In this document: positions 23,428 to 34,985 of the stretch, one piece after another
How positions within the stretch are numbered: the first letter of the stretch is position 1
Layout of the letters: each line of letters opens with the position of its first letter
From: Voacanga thouarsii
Taxonomy: Eukaryota; Streptophyta; Magnoliopsida; Gentianales; Apocynaceae
Assembly (NCBI GenBank): GCA_026120185.1
Contig: JANUWF010003370.1
Coordinates: 2,096,001-2,160,000, forward strand
Reading direction: 5' to 3'
DNA length: 64,000 nucleotides
Notes under the pieces: model-generated
Told to the model about the DNA's origin: nothing
The model's database searches: none
What the model saw: only the letters and a program-made list of their open reading frames with translations
Made by a program: the position numbers and the translations under genes

Positions 23428-25144
23428 TTAAGATGAGGACGAAATGGAGATGAAAAAGTAAAGAAGGATCAAGGTGATTGAATTTACCTTCTTGATGTTC
23501 TTCTTGTTCTTGAATAAAAAGCACGCTTGATCAAAATGGGTGATCAACTTCGATTGTTTTAGTGTTATAGAGTGTGCTATGGATGGGTATAGGTTGAATC
23601 CTAATTGATTTAAGGGATTTTGGAGTGATTTGGGATTAATAGAAGTGTCTAAAGGTTGAAGAAGTTTAGTGTGTGTTCTTGGTGTTCTTGAGAACACAAG
23701 AGAAAATTGAGAGAAGATGATAAGTGTGTGCTTGGTGTGTGATGGCCGAATGGCCTTACTAGGGAGGGGGTTTCGGTTATCCTAGGGGAAGAGATAGAGT
23801 TGAGCTAGTTTGAATTTCAAAATGAGGGAAAAGTGGAGGTGTTTGAGGTAGAAGATTTGTTAATGGTGATTTCTTCAATGGTAGGTTGCTAGTTTAGCTT
23901 TGTATTAGTTGTGAAATAGGAGATTATTCTAGCTCTAAAGCTGGCAAAAAATGGTTGTACAAGACAGGAGAAAATTCTGGTTTATTCATCTAGCTAGGTG
24001 AGAGTTTAAGGGAGTAAAAGCTAAAATTTAATTTTTAAGTTTGAAAAGTTTTGAATGGAGTAAAGTTAGGAGTAGTTTGAGTTGTGTTAATGGAGCTCTA
24101 ATGGCCATGGTAGATGAAGAAGACAAGATGTTCAGTCCATGGCTTCAAGGTGGCCGAAATGTTGAAGAGAATTGAGGAAGAAATAAGTTCTTGACTTTGC
24201 TAAGCAAGCTGGAAAAATTTTGGGATTTAGCTACAAGAATTCTTAGGATATGGAAGGATTTGTGAGTAGAATTTTGAACCATTTTGAAATGGAGTTGCAG
24301 TTGAAACTTAGGAGTGTTTGAAGGTCCATTAATGCTGGTTTTCCAGCCACCATCTTGGAGAAGAAGGAGGGAAATCTTAGGTGTTCTTATGCATGAGTTG
24401 GTTGCCTAATCTCCATGGTTAAACACTTGGTGGCTTGCTAGAAAATTTCTGGTTGGGTGAGGTTACTTGAGCTGCAAAATTCCAAGGCATTTTCAGCCCC
24501 TTGCTTACACAAAATTGGTTGATTGCTAGCAAGAATATAATGGCATTTGGGCTGCAATTTTCGAACATTCTAGCCAAGAGGAAATGTTGGAAAATTTTCT
24601 AGATTTTTACCAAAACAAGAACAAGCAAAGTATGGTTCTTTGAAGGTAAAGCTATGGTGATTTAGTTGAAAAATGACTAGCTATTTCTTCTCCTATATTT
24701 CGGCCATCCCCTATCACAAGAGTTGGAAATTTTTGAAAATTTAAGACCAAGATTTATCCAAGACATTTTATAAAGAAATTAGGAGAATTAAAGAGATAGG
24801 AGTATTTTGAATTTTAATAGGTAAAAAACTTAGGTGATGAAATTTGAACTTAAGACCTTAGAGATTGCCCACAAAGCTCTAACCACTTAACCACATTAAC
24901 TCTTATTCTTATTTTCTCGACCAAATTCTCTTCCTTTCTAAGCCTCAAGCCTTCTTCCTGTTTCTTCCTCAAGTAAAATTTCCTTTTTACCCTTTCTACT
25001 CTACAAGCATAAATAAATCATATTCCCCTTATATCACAATTCTAAGGCACACGAATTTATCCAAGAAATATATTTTTATGCAATATGATATGATATGCAC
25101 CCCATTCCTCCTAACTCTAGGGTAGGTTTAGGTGGGGTTTTACA

Positions 25145-25509
25145 ACACCAGCAATATAGGTCAACTATTCATATGGATAAGAATGAAAGAAAACCACCAA
25201 CAATTAAGGCCTATTGAAGAAGAAGGAAAAGAGGAAAAAGTAGAAGTAGTTTAGGATGAACTACTTTGATACCATATCGCAAAACCAATAGAAAATGCTT
25301 GCTTTTCCCCCTATACATTAAGGTTTACAATGAGTCAATTATACATAACTTGTTGAAAAAACAAAACCAGCAACTACCCTAAAAGTCTGATAAGAAATTC
25401 TTCTAATTTAAGGATAAGATTTTTCTAATTTAATTTAATTCTAGTATTACAATATTTACAATATTACTTTCTTAAAATAAACTAATTAGCCATATTTTCC
25501 CACAATTTG
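25145..25509. other. Spacer with a possible Copia primer site
   Basis: Near 25270 the minus strand reads TGGTATCAAAGTAG, resembling an iMet-type primer site next to a possible LTR to its right, but no partner LTR was found. No ORF. Confidence 0.3.
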
Positions 25510-25935
25510 CTTTAGCCATATCAATCTTAAGAGCCATGAGGCCAAGATTGTCTTTCTTCTTGTTCACATGGTGCAAAATTTCTTGACAAATAATGATGTT
25601 ATCATTAATAGAACGATTAAGCACAAAAGTATTTTGAGTAGGGCAAACAATTCTATGAAGAAAAGGTTTGATCCTATTAGCTAGGATATTAGAGAATTTT
25701 TTAAGAGATATTACAAAGAGAGATGGGTCTAAAGTGTTCAACCCTATCAGTATGGTCACCTTTAGGGATGAGGGTGATGAAGGTATGATTGTGAGACCTG
25801 AGGAGATAGTCACTGTTGAAAAAGAATTGGACATCAGTACCAATGTCCTTAGAGATGATATTCCAGTATGTCTTAAAGAAAATAGGAGACATTCCATCTA
25901 GCCCAAAGCTTTTCCTGGACTTCTGTGCATAGCAA
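25510..25935 (-). pseudogene. L1-type LINE reverse transcriptase fragment
   Basis: Minus-strand reading in two frames gives LDGMSPIFFKTYWNII, then HTFITLIPKGDHTDRVEHFR with PISLCN. After a frame change it gives ILANRIKPFLHRIVCPTQNT, then IICQEILHHVNKKK and LGLMALKIDMAKA. These are blocks of the N-terminal half of plant L1 (non-LTR) reverse transcriptase, stopping just before the first catalytic Asp block. No endonuclease, downstream RT or poly-A tail is present. Confidence 0.9.
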
Positions 25936-26869
25936 TACTAAATATTTATAGACTAAAGAAGCATATATTAAAAAAAAAACACTAAATAATCTCATATTCA
26001 AAATTTAAATTAAAAGAATAAAAATAATGTGGCTTTTGATAAATACAATGTAGTCCGATTAAATTTTGCTTAGATGTGGGTATAGTGCACCCATAAACCA
26101 CCTACTACTTGCTTACTCGATTGAAAAGGTATAGCCAAAAATTACTGCATAACGTTACTCAAAACAACAGAAGTTCTAAGACGGGTGTATACTTCAAATA
26201 TGTGTTGAAAACTTTGGATAAATTTACTTGTTTTCATTGTACACCTTTAAAGAAATTTTGCATGTAATGCAAGAAATATAAAGATGGATTGATTTTGGAA
26301 TTCGTACACATTATTTTCAATAAATACTTTATATAAATATGCCTGAAAGATATTTTTCTTAAAGATTAATCTAAATATATATATTCTAATTGTGAAGATA
26401 GGGAAAAAAATGCCTATAAAAAATATTTAAATAATTTTAATTTTTTATTATCTTATCAACTTTTTTAATCAATGGTTTAGATTTAATGGAGGTTTTTTAA
26501 TTTATTAATGAATGACTATACCATCATCATCACTTTTAGCTGATTTTTTGTATAGTTTAGATTTATTTTATCGTCATGTACGATTTACTAATTTTATAGT
26601 GCTTTTATTTTTTTTTCTTCACCTAGTATTTAGATTTTGATGAATTTTAATGGCCTACATAGGTTGTGTAACTCAAACCTAGGTAGAATTTGTAAAGTCA
26701 TGCACTAACCCCAATTCCCTTGCTGCCCCATCCTTTCACCTTTCCTCTTCTCCCTATTTTTCATTATTTTTCTTTGTTGGCCGTGTGTTTTGTGAAGTAA
26801 GTTTGTGGTCTCCTAGAGCAAAAGTTGTGTGGGAATTGTAAGTGGTAAATTTTGATATTCATTTTTTCC
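25936..26869. other. AT-rich spacer upstream of the separase pseudogene
   Basis: No ORF or repeat recognised. It could include eroded intron sequence of the separase copy. A CT-rich stretch lies at 26700-26760. Confidence 0.35.
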
Positions 26870-27854
26870 TTTGTGTTGAATCCCAGTGGTGATCTCATCA
26901 AGACACAGGTTAAGTTTGAGAATTGGTTCAAGGATCAAAACTTAGAGGTAACGTTGTCTTGGTTTCATCTATGAAAGTAAATTCAGGAAATCATTAACAA
27001 AAAGTCTACAATGTCAGATTGTATGAATTGTTTCTATTCTTAAAAGAATTTTCACTTAGCTTGCTGCACAGGGGAAAACTGGAAATGCACTCTAGAACCA
27101 AAGAGCTTCTTGTAGCCTTGAAAAATCATGATCTTGTTTTCTATTCTAGCCATGGAAGTGGTAAGACATTACTGAAACTTTGATGAAGTGCTACGACAAT
27201 GATATCTTACCTCTCAAATTAGCATTTGTTCCCTTCCTCTTGCAATACTGATTTTTCATTTTTTTAAAATTATTTTGTGACAATCCTAGAATTTTAGGAG
27301 GTTAATATATTCATGGGAACGAGATTGAGAAGCTTGAAAAGATGTGCAACTATACTATTTATAGGTTGCAGGAGTCGATGTTTGTCGATGAACTGAAGTT
27401 ATACCCCACAAGATGCTCCCCTCTCCTATATCTTGGTAGGTTCTCCTTTCATAGTAGCTAATCTATGGAAAGTAACATACAAGGATATAGAGATTTGGTA
27501 ATGTCATGCTTGAAGTGTGGTGGAAACAAATATCAGTTGTATGTACGAGGTGTAATGAGTGTGATAACCTTTTAGACAAGTTTAAATCCATAAGGATTAG
27601 TGAAACAATAGCAAAAAAAAAAAATTAAAAAAAGGGATTAGTGAAACAGAGGAAAAGGAAAAGAGAAAACATTAGGAAATAAATCCCACATTACTTCTGA
27701 TATCAGTGTTTGCAATAATTATTGTACCCACAAACCTAAGGTTAACTCTTTCATGGGACAAGCCCGCAAAGCTTGTAATCTACCTTACCTAATTGGAGCA
27801 TCTCTAGTTTGTTATAGGGTTCCAACAGGTATAGCCAAAGAGAAATCATTGTAG
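26870..27854 (+). pseudogene. Separase (peptidase C50) C-terminal domain pseudogene with introns
   Basis: Separase is the cysteine protease that cleaves cohesin at anaphase. Only its C-terminal catalytic region is present. Segment 26870-26947 reads LNPSGDLIKTQVKFENWFKD and ends at a GT donor. After a 124-nt intron, 27072-27160 reads ELLVALKNHDLVFY and SSHGSG, keeping the catalytic His but changing the residues before it. A second intron, 27161-27297, has GT-AG ends. From 27298 follow YIHGNEIEKLEK, then (shifted) IGCRSRCL around the catalytic Cys, then [19 protein letters not shown], then KACNLPYLIGAS and VPTGI before a stop at 27852. At least two frameshifts and several stops (including one right after the second splice) make it dead. 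Retained introns mean it came from genomic duplication or fragment capture, not from a processed transcript. The large N-terminal part of the protein (usually over 1500 residues) is absent. Confidence 0.88.
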
Positions 27855-27866
27855 TAAGACTCAATA

Positions 27867-27871
27867 ACAAC
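27867..27871 (+). repeat. Target site duplication (acaac), left
   Basis: ACAAC precedes the LTR start at 27872 and recurs at 39973-39977 directly after the far LTR: a perfect 5-bp duplication. Confidence 0.93.
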
Positions 27872-28724
27872 TGTAGACAAAGAATTTGGGATAAAATATA
27901 TTTTATGTAGTCAAGATTAAAATAAAATTACATATTTGAATTTTGATAATTAAAATTAATCCGTGAATAAATATAATTATTCTTGGATTAATATAATTAG
28001 GCCATCATTAAAAGCCTATTAAATCAAATGGATTATGAAATTGGACTATTAAAATTGGGCTATTGTTAATGGTCCATTTTACATTAAATCTAATATATTA
28101 TAGATTAAATAGAATTGGACTAGGCCCTAAAGTTGGACTTTTTGAAAATCTCATAACTCAAATATAATGTGGATTAAATGAGATTCGGCTAAAATATAAA
28201 TTAAGTCCAGGTCATCTTAAATCCAAGTCCATTAGGGTTTGTTAAGAGACTTCTTCAAAATCCCACATCGACTATTTATGTTAAAATCAAAAGATTTTTG
28301 GCCTATAAATAGGGTCTTCCCTCAATAGTTCAAGGCACCCCCAGATCCTCAAGCTTCAACAAACAAGAGGCATCTCAAGTTTCAACAAGCTCAAGTATTC
28401 AATCTTCATCAAATTCAAAATTCAGAATTGTCATCAAATCAAGGTTCGAAATCTTCATCAAATTTCAAGGCGTTCATCTTGCTCTGCATCAAACAAGTCT
28501 CGAAGGCTTGGCAATCAAGTGTTCGTCATCAAATTTCGTTCGATTCGAGAGCAAGCTCTTCGACTCTTGAATCAACGTTTTTTAAAAAGAGAAGAATCGA
28601 AGGACTCATCCTACAATTTAGGACTTCTTCAGAGATTTGTAACCACTTTTTATATTTACTAATTTTTTTGTAAATTTTGATATTTTTCTTGTCTTATTTG
28701 CAGACTTGAAATTTGTCATCTACA
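27872..28724 (+). repeat. 5' LTR of the central Gypsy element
   Basis: Starts TGTAGACAAAGAATTTGGG and ends TTTGTCATCTACA; closely follows the 3' LTR at 39184-39972, which is about 64 bp shorter. The two differ at roughly one base in ten by eye. Confidence 0.93.
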
Positions 28725-28730
28725 AATTGC

Positions 28731-28748
28731 TGGCATGCCCAGTGGGAC
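28731..28748 (+). other. Probable primer binding site
   Basis: TGGCATGCCCAGTGGGAC lies 6 bp after the LTR end. It is not of the iMet type; the tRNA was not identified. The first ATG of the gag reading (28735) lies inside it. Confidence 0.55.
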
Positions 28749-30270
28749 AATCTCCGCCTCCCACCTTGCTCTTCAATCCCAAATTCAAGTACAAGCACAA
28801 ATCAACTTAATGGCCCTAAAGAACAACAAAACTACATCTCCTTGTTCAAAGGTTGCTGATATCATGGAGGCTACTACAACTGTTGACAAAGCTCCACAAG
28901 CTTCAAGCCAAGGCATGCTGACAAGAAGTAAGGCCCGAGTTCTTTCACAAAGTAAGGCTCAAAACTTCGATGTTGTCTCATTGCCTGCAACTGCAAAGTT
29001 GAAGCAAAATGTTGCTTCTACAATGCGCAAGATGTCACCTTCACTAGAGAAGACCAGCATCTCTAAACAAGATGACCAAAGTTCAAGTACTAGCTCTGCG
29101 CCTCAATCCCCCCATGGGGACCTAAAATCCAAAGCTTTATTCAATGAACATTCTACTGCTTCTTCTGTGGCGTCGGTTATGATGACTGGCACATAAAGTC
29201 TGGAAGACCAACTTGCGCACGTCACAAATTTAGTGGAGGGACTCGCCAAATGCTCTCAAGAGCAAGATCTCACCATCGTGCATCAATCACTTTGAGAAGA
29301 CTGGCGAAACAAGTCAAGCTCCTCTGAAGAGATTTGAAGTGCAAGAGGAAGTGGAAACTTCCAAGGAATCACAGGATATTTAGATATCCTCCAAAGGTAT
29401 GATTTCTGTGGAACAACTCAAAGACTTCATGATAGGTATAATTAAGGACAAGTATGAAGGAGGCAGCAAATCCATCTTCACATATGCAAAGCCTTATTCA
29501 CAAAGAATTGATGATATGAGAATGCCAACTGGATATCAGTCACCAAAGTTTCAACAATTTGATGGCAAAGGAAATCTCAAGCAGCACGTGGCTCACTTCT
29601 TCAAGACGTGTAACAATGCTAGAACTTATGAGGGGGATCTACTAGTGAAACAGTTTGTACTATCCCTCAAAGAAAATGCATTTGATTAGTACACCGATCT
29701 GGCACCTGGTTCCGTCAACAGTTAGGAGCAACTTGAACAAGAATTTCTCAACAGATTCTATAGCACCCATAGAATCGTCAGCATGGTAGTTCACCAACTC
29801 TTGTCAATGGAAAGATGAACCAGTGGTGGACTACATCAACAAATGGAGGAATTTGAACCTCAATTATAGAGATCGTTTAAGTGAATCATCTACAATTGAG
29901 ATGTGCATTCAAGGCATATACTGGGGACTCCAGTATATCCTTAAAAGGATCATGCCAAAGACTTTTGAAGAATTAGCGACCCGTGCTCATGATATGGAAT
30001 TAAGCATCGTCGCACATGGGCGTAAGGCACTTGTTCAAGACCCCAACAAAGGCAAAGAAAAATAAGATTTTAGAAAATGAGGGACAAATCTTTTTCTAAA
30101 ACTGAAGCAAAAGAATCCATGGCCACAGTTGTGGCTCCAATAAAAATTTCTTTAAAGGTAACCCAGAAGGTGACCAAGAAGATGGATCCTCCGCAAGAAA
30201 GGAAAAAGGTAACCTTAGAAGAAAGGCAGTCTAAGGAATATCTTTTTCTCTACTCTAATGTTTCTTAAAT
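28735..30270 (+). pseudogene. Gypsy gag, broken
   Basis: 28735-29196 is a Ser/Gln/Lys-rich N-terminal part. From 29399 a retrotransposon gag domain reads FQQFDGKGNLKQHVAHFF and QFVLSLKENAFD then a stop where Trp is expected, FLNRFYSTHRIVSM, then in another frame VDYINKWRNLNLNYRDRL and KTFEELATRAHDMELSIV (to 30065). From 30077 a Lys-rich linker follows. Several stops split it into at least four pieces. The ATG at 28735 overlaps the primer site, so the true start may be further in. Confidence 0.88.
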
Positions 30271-31093
30271 GTTCGATGAATTATTAGCTACTAAAGTTAT
30301 AGAGTTGCTAGAAGCAAAACGTCCAAATGAAGTTGGACGAATAAATGATCCCAACTACTGCAAGTAACATTGGCTAATTGGTCATCCAATTGAGAAAAAG
30401 TATTTAAGGACAAGATCATGCAGTTGGTCCGTGAAGGACATGTAGTCCTTGAAGAAGACAAAGCTTCTGCAAATTTGACAACTATTGTCATCCCTCCCGT
30501 TGAACCCGTTATTTTGGAGGTTAAGTTTGAAAGTTTTGATCCTATTAAGGTTAAAGTTGACAGACAAGTCCTTCCTACTGAAGGATATCAATAAGAAGTT
30601 GAAGAATCTTCTGTCGATAGCGAAGATGAAGGCGGGACCCTTGTAACAAGAAGAAAGAAATGCATCAAAGCCTTAAAAGATAGAGCTTCACTGGTAAGAA
30701 ACAGATTCACAAAGAAAAATGTGAGGAAGGTCAAAAGTAAGAAGACCAAATCTGCATCAACAGTAGATGATTTTTTTTTTGGAAAAAATCTTTGGTACCT
30801 CTCACGCTGAAAGATTTCATACCAAGGGAACTTGTTGAAAAGTTCAACATTATTTTATGTTATGCCGTACATGATGAGGAAAGCAAAGAAGACAATGATG
30901 AGTATATAAATGAAAGAGACATGAAGAGAATTGAGTCTTTAGCAGACCTTAGTATCTATATGGCTGAAATCACATTCGCTGATGGTGATTTGCTGCTTGG
31001 CTCAACGCCTCACAACAGACCATTATTTGTGGCTGGCTACATGCAAGAACAGAGAGTGAATAGGATACTGTTAGACGGAGGATCGGCAGTAAA

Positions 31094-31098
31094 CATTT
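31094..31098 (+). repeat. Target site duplication (cattt) of the Copia solo LTR
   Basis: CATTT at 31094-31098 and again at 33141-33145, exactly flanking a TG...CA LTR. Confidence 0.93.
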
Positions 31099-33140
31099 TG
31101 TTGGGAATATGCCATCTTAGACTAGTTTTCTGATGTAAATATCGAATATGCTAATAAAAGAATTTATTTGTCGGAAATCATTTGTGAAATAATTTTCTTT
31201 ATTTGAGAACATTTTCGTTTGAAATAGACCCATTGTGTGTAAATAAGTGATTCATGTGAATGGAGGTCTTTCACAGTAAGGTATGGATCATGGATTATTT
31301 AAACACATAAATAATTATTCATAACCAATTGATGAGAATGAGAATCTCATCATGTATAGGTTATTATGTTATGAATTCCAAATGGGGAATGGCTTACCTT
31401 TAGCCAGTGAGTAGTCCACTCACTTAATAACATAAGCGTATTTCGAATACGTAGAACAGGACCTATAGTAGTGGTTTCTAAAAGTACTATACGGTAGAAA
31501 CCTAGACTATTACCGCTACATCGTGGACTAGTACTTTATGACTTGAGTATGAGTTGGTGGTCTGGCGAAGCTGGAAGCATATGCTTTGATATGCTATAGT
31601 TGAGGTTCTATCGGAGGGCCAATATACTTGCATGTTGGGTATATGTGACTAGTTAGTTAAGACAAACTTGTACAAGATAGTTTCTACACTATATCGCCCC
31701 TTGTGGTTGTCCGGATGATCTAAATATCCAGGGTCCTGGGAAACATGACTTGGATGTTTACTTTAAGGTAGCTCCCTTAGAAAGCGGAAACACTCCAAGA
31801 AGTAGTGAATCATTGGACTAGAAGCCTAAGGATGGTAGATGTCATTTAGAGAGGTGTTAGTACACTTCTTTCTCTCTAAATGTACGATGATATGTAGAAG
31901 GGTATTTTAGTCATTTTACTTGTAGGTCGAAAACTTTGCTAATGCAACATTGTCCTTGAGGTCAATATTTCCTTATGGTGATATTAGGAAATATTTAAAA
32001 TGCAAAATATAGCTATTTATATAGTAGGGGTATTTTGTTCATTTTAGGAGCCAAGACGATGTGTCTTTTTGGTCCTCGGAATAGCCCGTAAGTCATAATT
32101 AATTTTTGGGTTGAGAAATTGATCTCAGTTGAAATGGTTTTATTTTATTCAAGAAGTCTAATTTATTATTAGACTGGAATAAAATAAATGACGAGAAATT
32201 TATTATATGGTTTAATTGGTTAATTAATTATTCAGAGCCTAGGTCCAGTTTGAATAATTAGAAAATTAACCGGGACTTAAACTAGAGAAAAATAATTAAT
32301 GCTTAATTATTTATTGGGTTATTTATTTAATTAAATCCCAAGAAATAAATAGTTAAAGTTTAATTATTTTTGGTTCATTTGGGTTCATTAATTATTTATT
32401 GAGTTATTTATTTAATCCCAAGGAAAATAATTAATGATTATTATTTTGGGCTTTTCGAGTCCAAGAAAAATAATAAATATTATTTTGGCCCAATAGCATG
32501 GACCATAAGATTTTTTCGGACACAGTTCAGAAGAGTTTAGGGTGAAGTCAAAATTTATTTTGTAAATAATATTCGGGTATTAAATCCCAGGAATATTATT
32601 TTTATCAAAATAATTATTTTTGGTTTCATGACTCTTGGCTTTCTGTGTGAAAAAATAAAATAAAAGAAAAGGGAAAAAAATTAATTTCCCTAGTCTTTTG
32701 GCTCTCTCTCTCCCTCTCGTGTGGCTGTTTAGCTTTCCTGGCTTTTGGTTTTCTTCACTGGTTTTGGCTATAACAGAAGAAGCCATGCCTGGAAAACGGA
32801 TGGTCAGTGTGTGAAAAACCAGAGAGATCATTCTTTCCTTCTCTTCCCATTCTGTGCTCACCAACTGAAATTAAGGCTAGGTCATATTCTGATAATTGAA
32901 AAGCTTGGCATTCATCACACCAGAGCTGGAGAAGAAAGGAAGACAGTGCACTGGTGTTCATGGACGGATGAAGAAGAAAGCTGTTCTTCACTTTCAAATC
33001 AGTTCTTCTTCAATCTTCAAGTTTAAGGCTCCAAGAGGTATGTTTTCAAGCCACCATACTGTGCCAATACTCTGTTTATTATTCTTGTTTTTCCATTTTT
33101 ACTGTCCCATGAAGCATGCTCTATATATGTCAATCCTTCA
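31099..33140 (+). repeat. Copia solo LTR (2042 bp) inserted in Gypsy protease
   Basis: Begins TGTTGGGAATATGCC, ends AATCCTTCA, with CATTT on both sides. Similar over most of its length to 52292-54209 and to 14343-15098. No primer site or interior, so it is the product of recombination between two LTRs. The stretches 32580-33228 can be read as ORFs but these carry no recognisable protein. Confidence 0.93.
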
Positions 33141-33605
33141 CATTTTACCTCTGCAAACATTAAAAGAGTTGGGCATTTCAATGGATGAGTTGTCCCAAAG
33201 TCACTTTATAATACAAGGCTTCAATTAAGAGAGGCAACGAGCTAGTGGAACTCTCCGATTAGACATACTAATTGAAGACATGCTTTCAATTGCTCTTTTC
33301 CATGTTATTGATGCCAAGACCTCCTATAATATTCTGCCAGGAAGACCATGGCTCCATGATAATGGTGTGGTGACATTAACCATACAACAATGTTTTAAAT
33401 TCCGTCGAAATGGCGTGGTGAAGAAAATAGATGTTAATGATAAACCATTCACTGAAGCTGAGGCACATATTGCTGATGCTAAGTACTATATTAAAAAAGA
33501 TGGTGAATCAATTAAGATCGATTTATCAAGGGAGAAGGAAGATAAAAAGGTTACTTTCTCCAAAGATGTCAAATCTACAGTAGGTGTAAAAAGCTCTACC
33601 AAGTA

Positions 33606-34690
33606 ACATGCACATAGTAAGCCATTGGGAGGGCTCACTTTTCCCCTTACAAAGCTTGACTCAGTTAAGTTACCAAATACTTCTTTGAAAGGATTTGTCC
33701 AACCAAAGAAAGAGGCAAAGATAGAGCATGGTGAATTACCTACTTTACGCACAAAGAAGGATTTGACCCAAATGCTTATAAACTCCTAGCAAAGGCTGGA
33801 AATAATTTACAAAGTCAACATTTATTGGGAAAACTTCCTGTTGATATCGACAAAGAAAAGGGTCAAAGCTCAAGATCTACCCGAAGCATGCCAACAGGAA
33901 AAGAGTGTGTCGGCCTGGGTTACAAATAAGCATCTCCCATCCGACTTAAGATTAAAAGGGCCAACGTACAGTATTTTACTGTAGAAGATGAAGTGATGTC
34001 AAAACCACGATCTATTTTTGGTGGGATAGGAGATACAAATTCACGTCCATCTATCTTCATTAGAGTAGGCTCAAAGAGAAGAATAAAATTTATTTTCAAG
34101 AGGCTTGGAGTCACAGTCACTTCAAAGATAAGATATCCTGGCAAAGTCTCTTCTAAGACAAGAATGGTGATGAATTGCAATAGAATCTTAAAAAGGGATT
34201 GGCATCTTCGTATTGGAGAGGCACTTTGGGCATATAGGACCACTTACCGCACTCCAACCCAAGCTACCCCATATGCATTGGTATATGGTGTGGAAGCTGT
34301 CCTTCCACTAGAGTAACAAATTCCTTCCTTGAGGATCTCTATTCAAGAAAGTCTCACCAAGGAAGATAATATCCGTCTCAAATTTGAAGAGTTAGAAGCA
34401 CTTAACGAAAAGAGGTTAGAGGTACAATAAAGGGTAGAATGCTACCAAGTTCGTGTTTCCAAAGCCTTTAATAAGAAAGTGCATATTTGTTCCTTTCAAG
34501 TTGGTGTTTTAGTGCTCGTTGTGAAAAGACCAATCATCATTGGACGTAAACCAAAAAAGTTAACATCAAAGTAGGATGGCCCAAATGTTGTTCAAGAGGT
34601 CTACTCGAATGGATCTTACAAGATAGTTGCTGAGGATGGGTTGAGAATTGGACCGATCAACGGTAAATATTTAAAGTGATACTATGCATA
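33606..34690 (+). pseudogene. Remnant of Gypsy pol: linker and C-terminal integrase
   Basis: After short pieces before the usual reverse transcriptase (FDPNAYKLLAKAGN near 33760; FGGIGDTNSRPSIF near 34017), the reading jumps near 34170 to the end of integrase. There it shows LRIGEALWAYRTTYRTPTQA with TPYALVYGVEAVLPLE (34206-34315). Then come a coil-like stretch and SNGSYKIVAEDGLRIGPING with KYLK-YYA (to 34690). The catalytic reverse transcriptase, RNase H and DDE core are absent, so the copy could only have moved with help. Confidence 0.87.
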
Positions 34691-34699
34691 AATGAAGGC

Positions 34700-34985
34700 T
34701 CCTCGACTGCACGAGTTTAAACTGTAAGTTACTTCTGGCCTGCATTAGTTTAAACTGTATAAAGGTAACCACCAATAGTGTAGTACGTGGTTAAACTTCT
34801 GAAATACTCCATCAAGTCCAAGTTGGTAAACAAATGGATACTCCTAGCCCGTATGAGTTTAAACTATGTAAAAGTAACCACCAATAGTGTAGTACGTGGT
34901 TAAACTGCAAAAACATTTTATCAAGTTCAAGTTGGTAAATAAATAGATACTTCTGGCCCGCACGAGTTAAAACTGTGAACGGCCC
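34700..34985 (+). repeat. 109-bp tandem repeat, about 2.3 copies
   Basis: The block containing CCCGNANGAGTTTAAACTGT, GTAACCACCAATAGTGTAGT and AAGTTGGTAAA recurs with a period of 109 bp (landmark at 34765 and 34874), with partial units at both ends. It lies directly after the integrase end. Confidence 0.85.

Larger units (their letters stand above)
17378..25144 (-). mobile_element. Gypsy element, minus strand, very long 5' LTR, deleted pol
   Basis: On the minus strand: 5' LTR 25144-20843, PBS 20840-20828, acidic ORF 20698-20177, gag start 19653, integrase remnant about 18640-18320, PPT 18141-18130 and a partial 3' LTR 18129-17378. Protease, reverse transcriptase and RNase H are missing or unrecognisable. 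The 3' LTR breaks at 17378, where an unrelated plus-strand Gypsy LTR meets it, so no target duplication can be checked. Integrase residues of the DPRFT-RFW type and the LTR form suggest a chromovirus (Tekay/Del-like), which is an inference. Confidence 0.8.
20843..25144 (-). repeat. 5' LTR (4.3 kb) of the minus-strand Gypsy element
   Basis: Minus strand start TGTAAAACCCCACC at 25144, end GGGGTGTTATA at 20843. The start side matches 17378-18129. The end side matches the right end of the plus-strand solo LTR 56199-59566 (in reverse) and the pieces at 60095 and 61304. The length is inflated by AT-rich simple sequence (22100-22740) and microsatellites. Alternatively, an unrecognised insertion contributes to the length. 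Confidence 0.72.
30271..33605 (+). pseudogene. Gypsy retropepsin-like protease region, split by a solo LTR
   Basis: The + strand gives FDELLATKVIELLEAKRPNE, then a YCK-HWLIGHPIEK block, then VPLTLKDFIPRELVEKFNII (30792). The protease core LDGGSAVNIL follows, with the catalytic Asp in DGGSA (about 31075). After 2042 bp of inserted LTR plus its duplication, the frame resumes at 33146 with LQTLKELGISMDELSQSHFI, then NILPGRPWLHDNGVV (33340). This is the second half of the protease, ending at 33605. Joining across the insertion restores a colinear family sequence, which proves the LTR is a secondary insertion. Confidence 0.88.

Noticed and set aside
23237..23524. Reading frames with Arg-Glu or His-Thr repeats
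   Set aside because: They are direct translations of the GA and GT microsatellites.
25145..25509. Possible minus-strand Copia LTR from a TGGTATCAAAG primer-like site
   Set aside because: Only the primer-like site is seen; no LTR end, partner LTR or interior.
32580..33228. Several overlapping ORFs on both strands
   Set aside because: They lie inside the Copia solo LTR and one crosses its right border; no recognisable protein.
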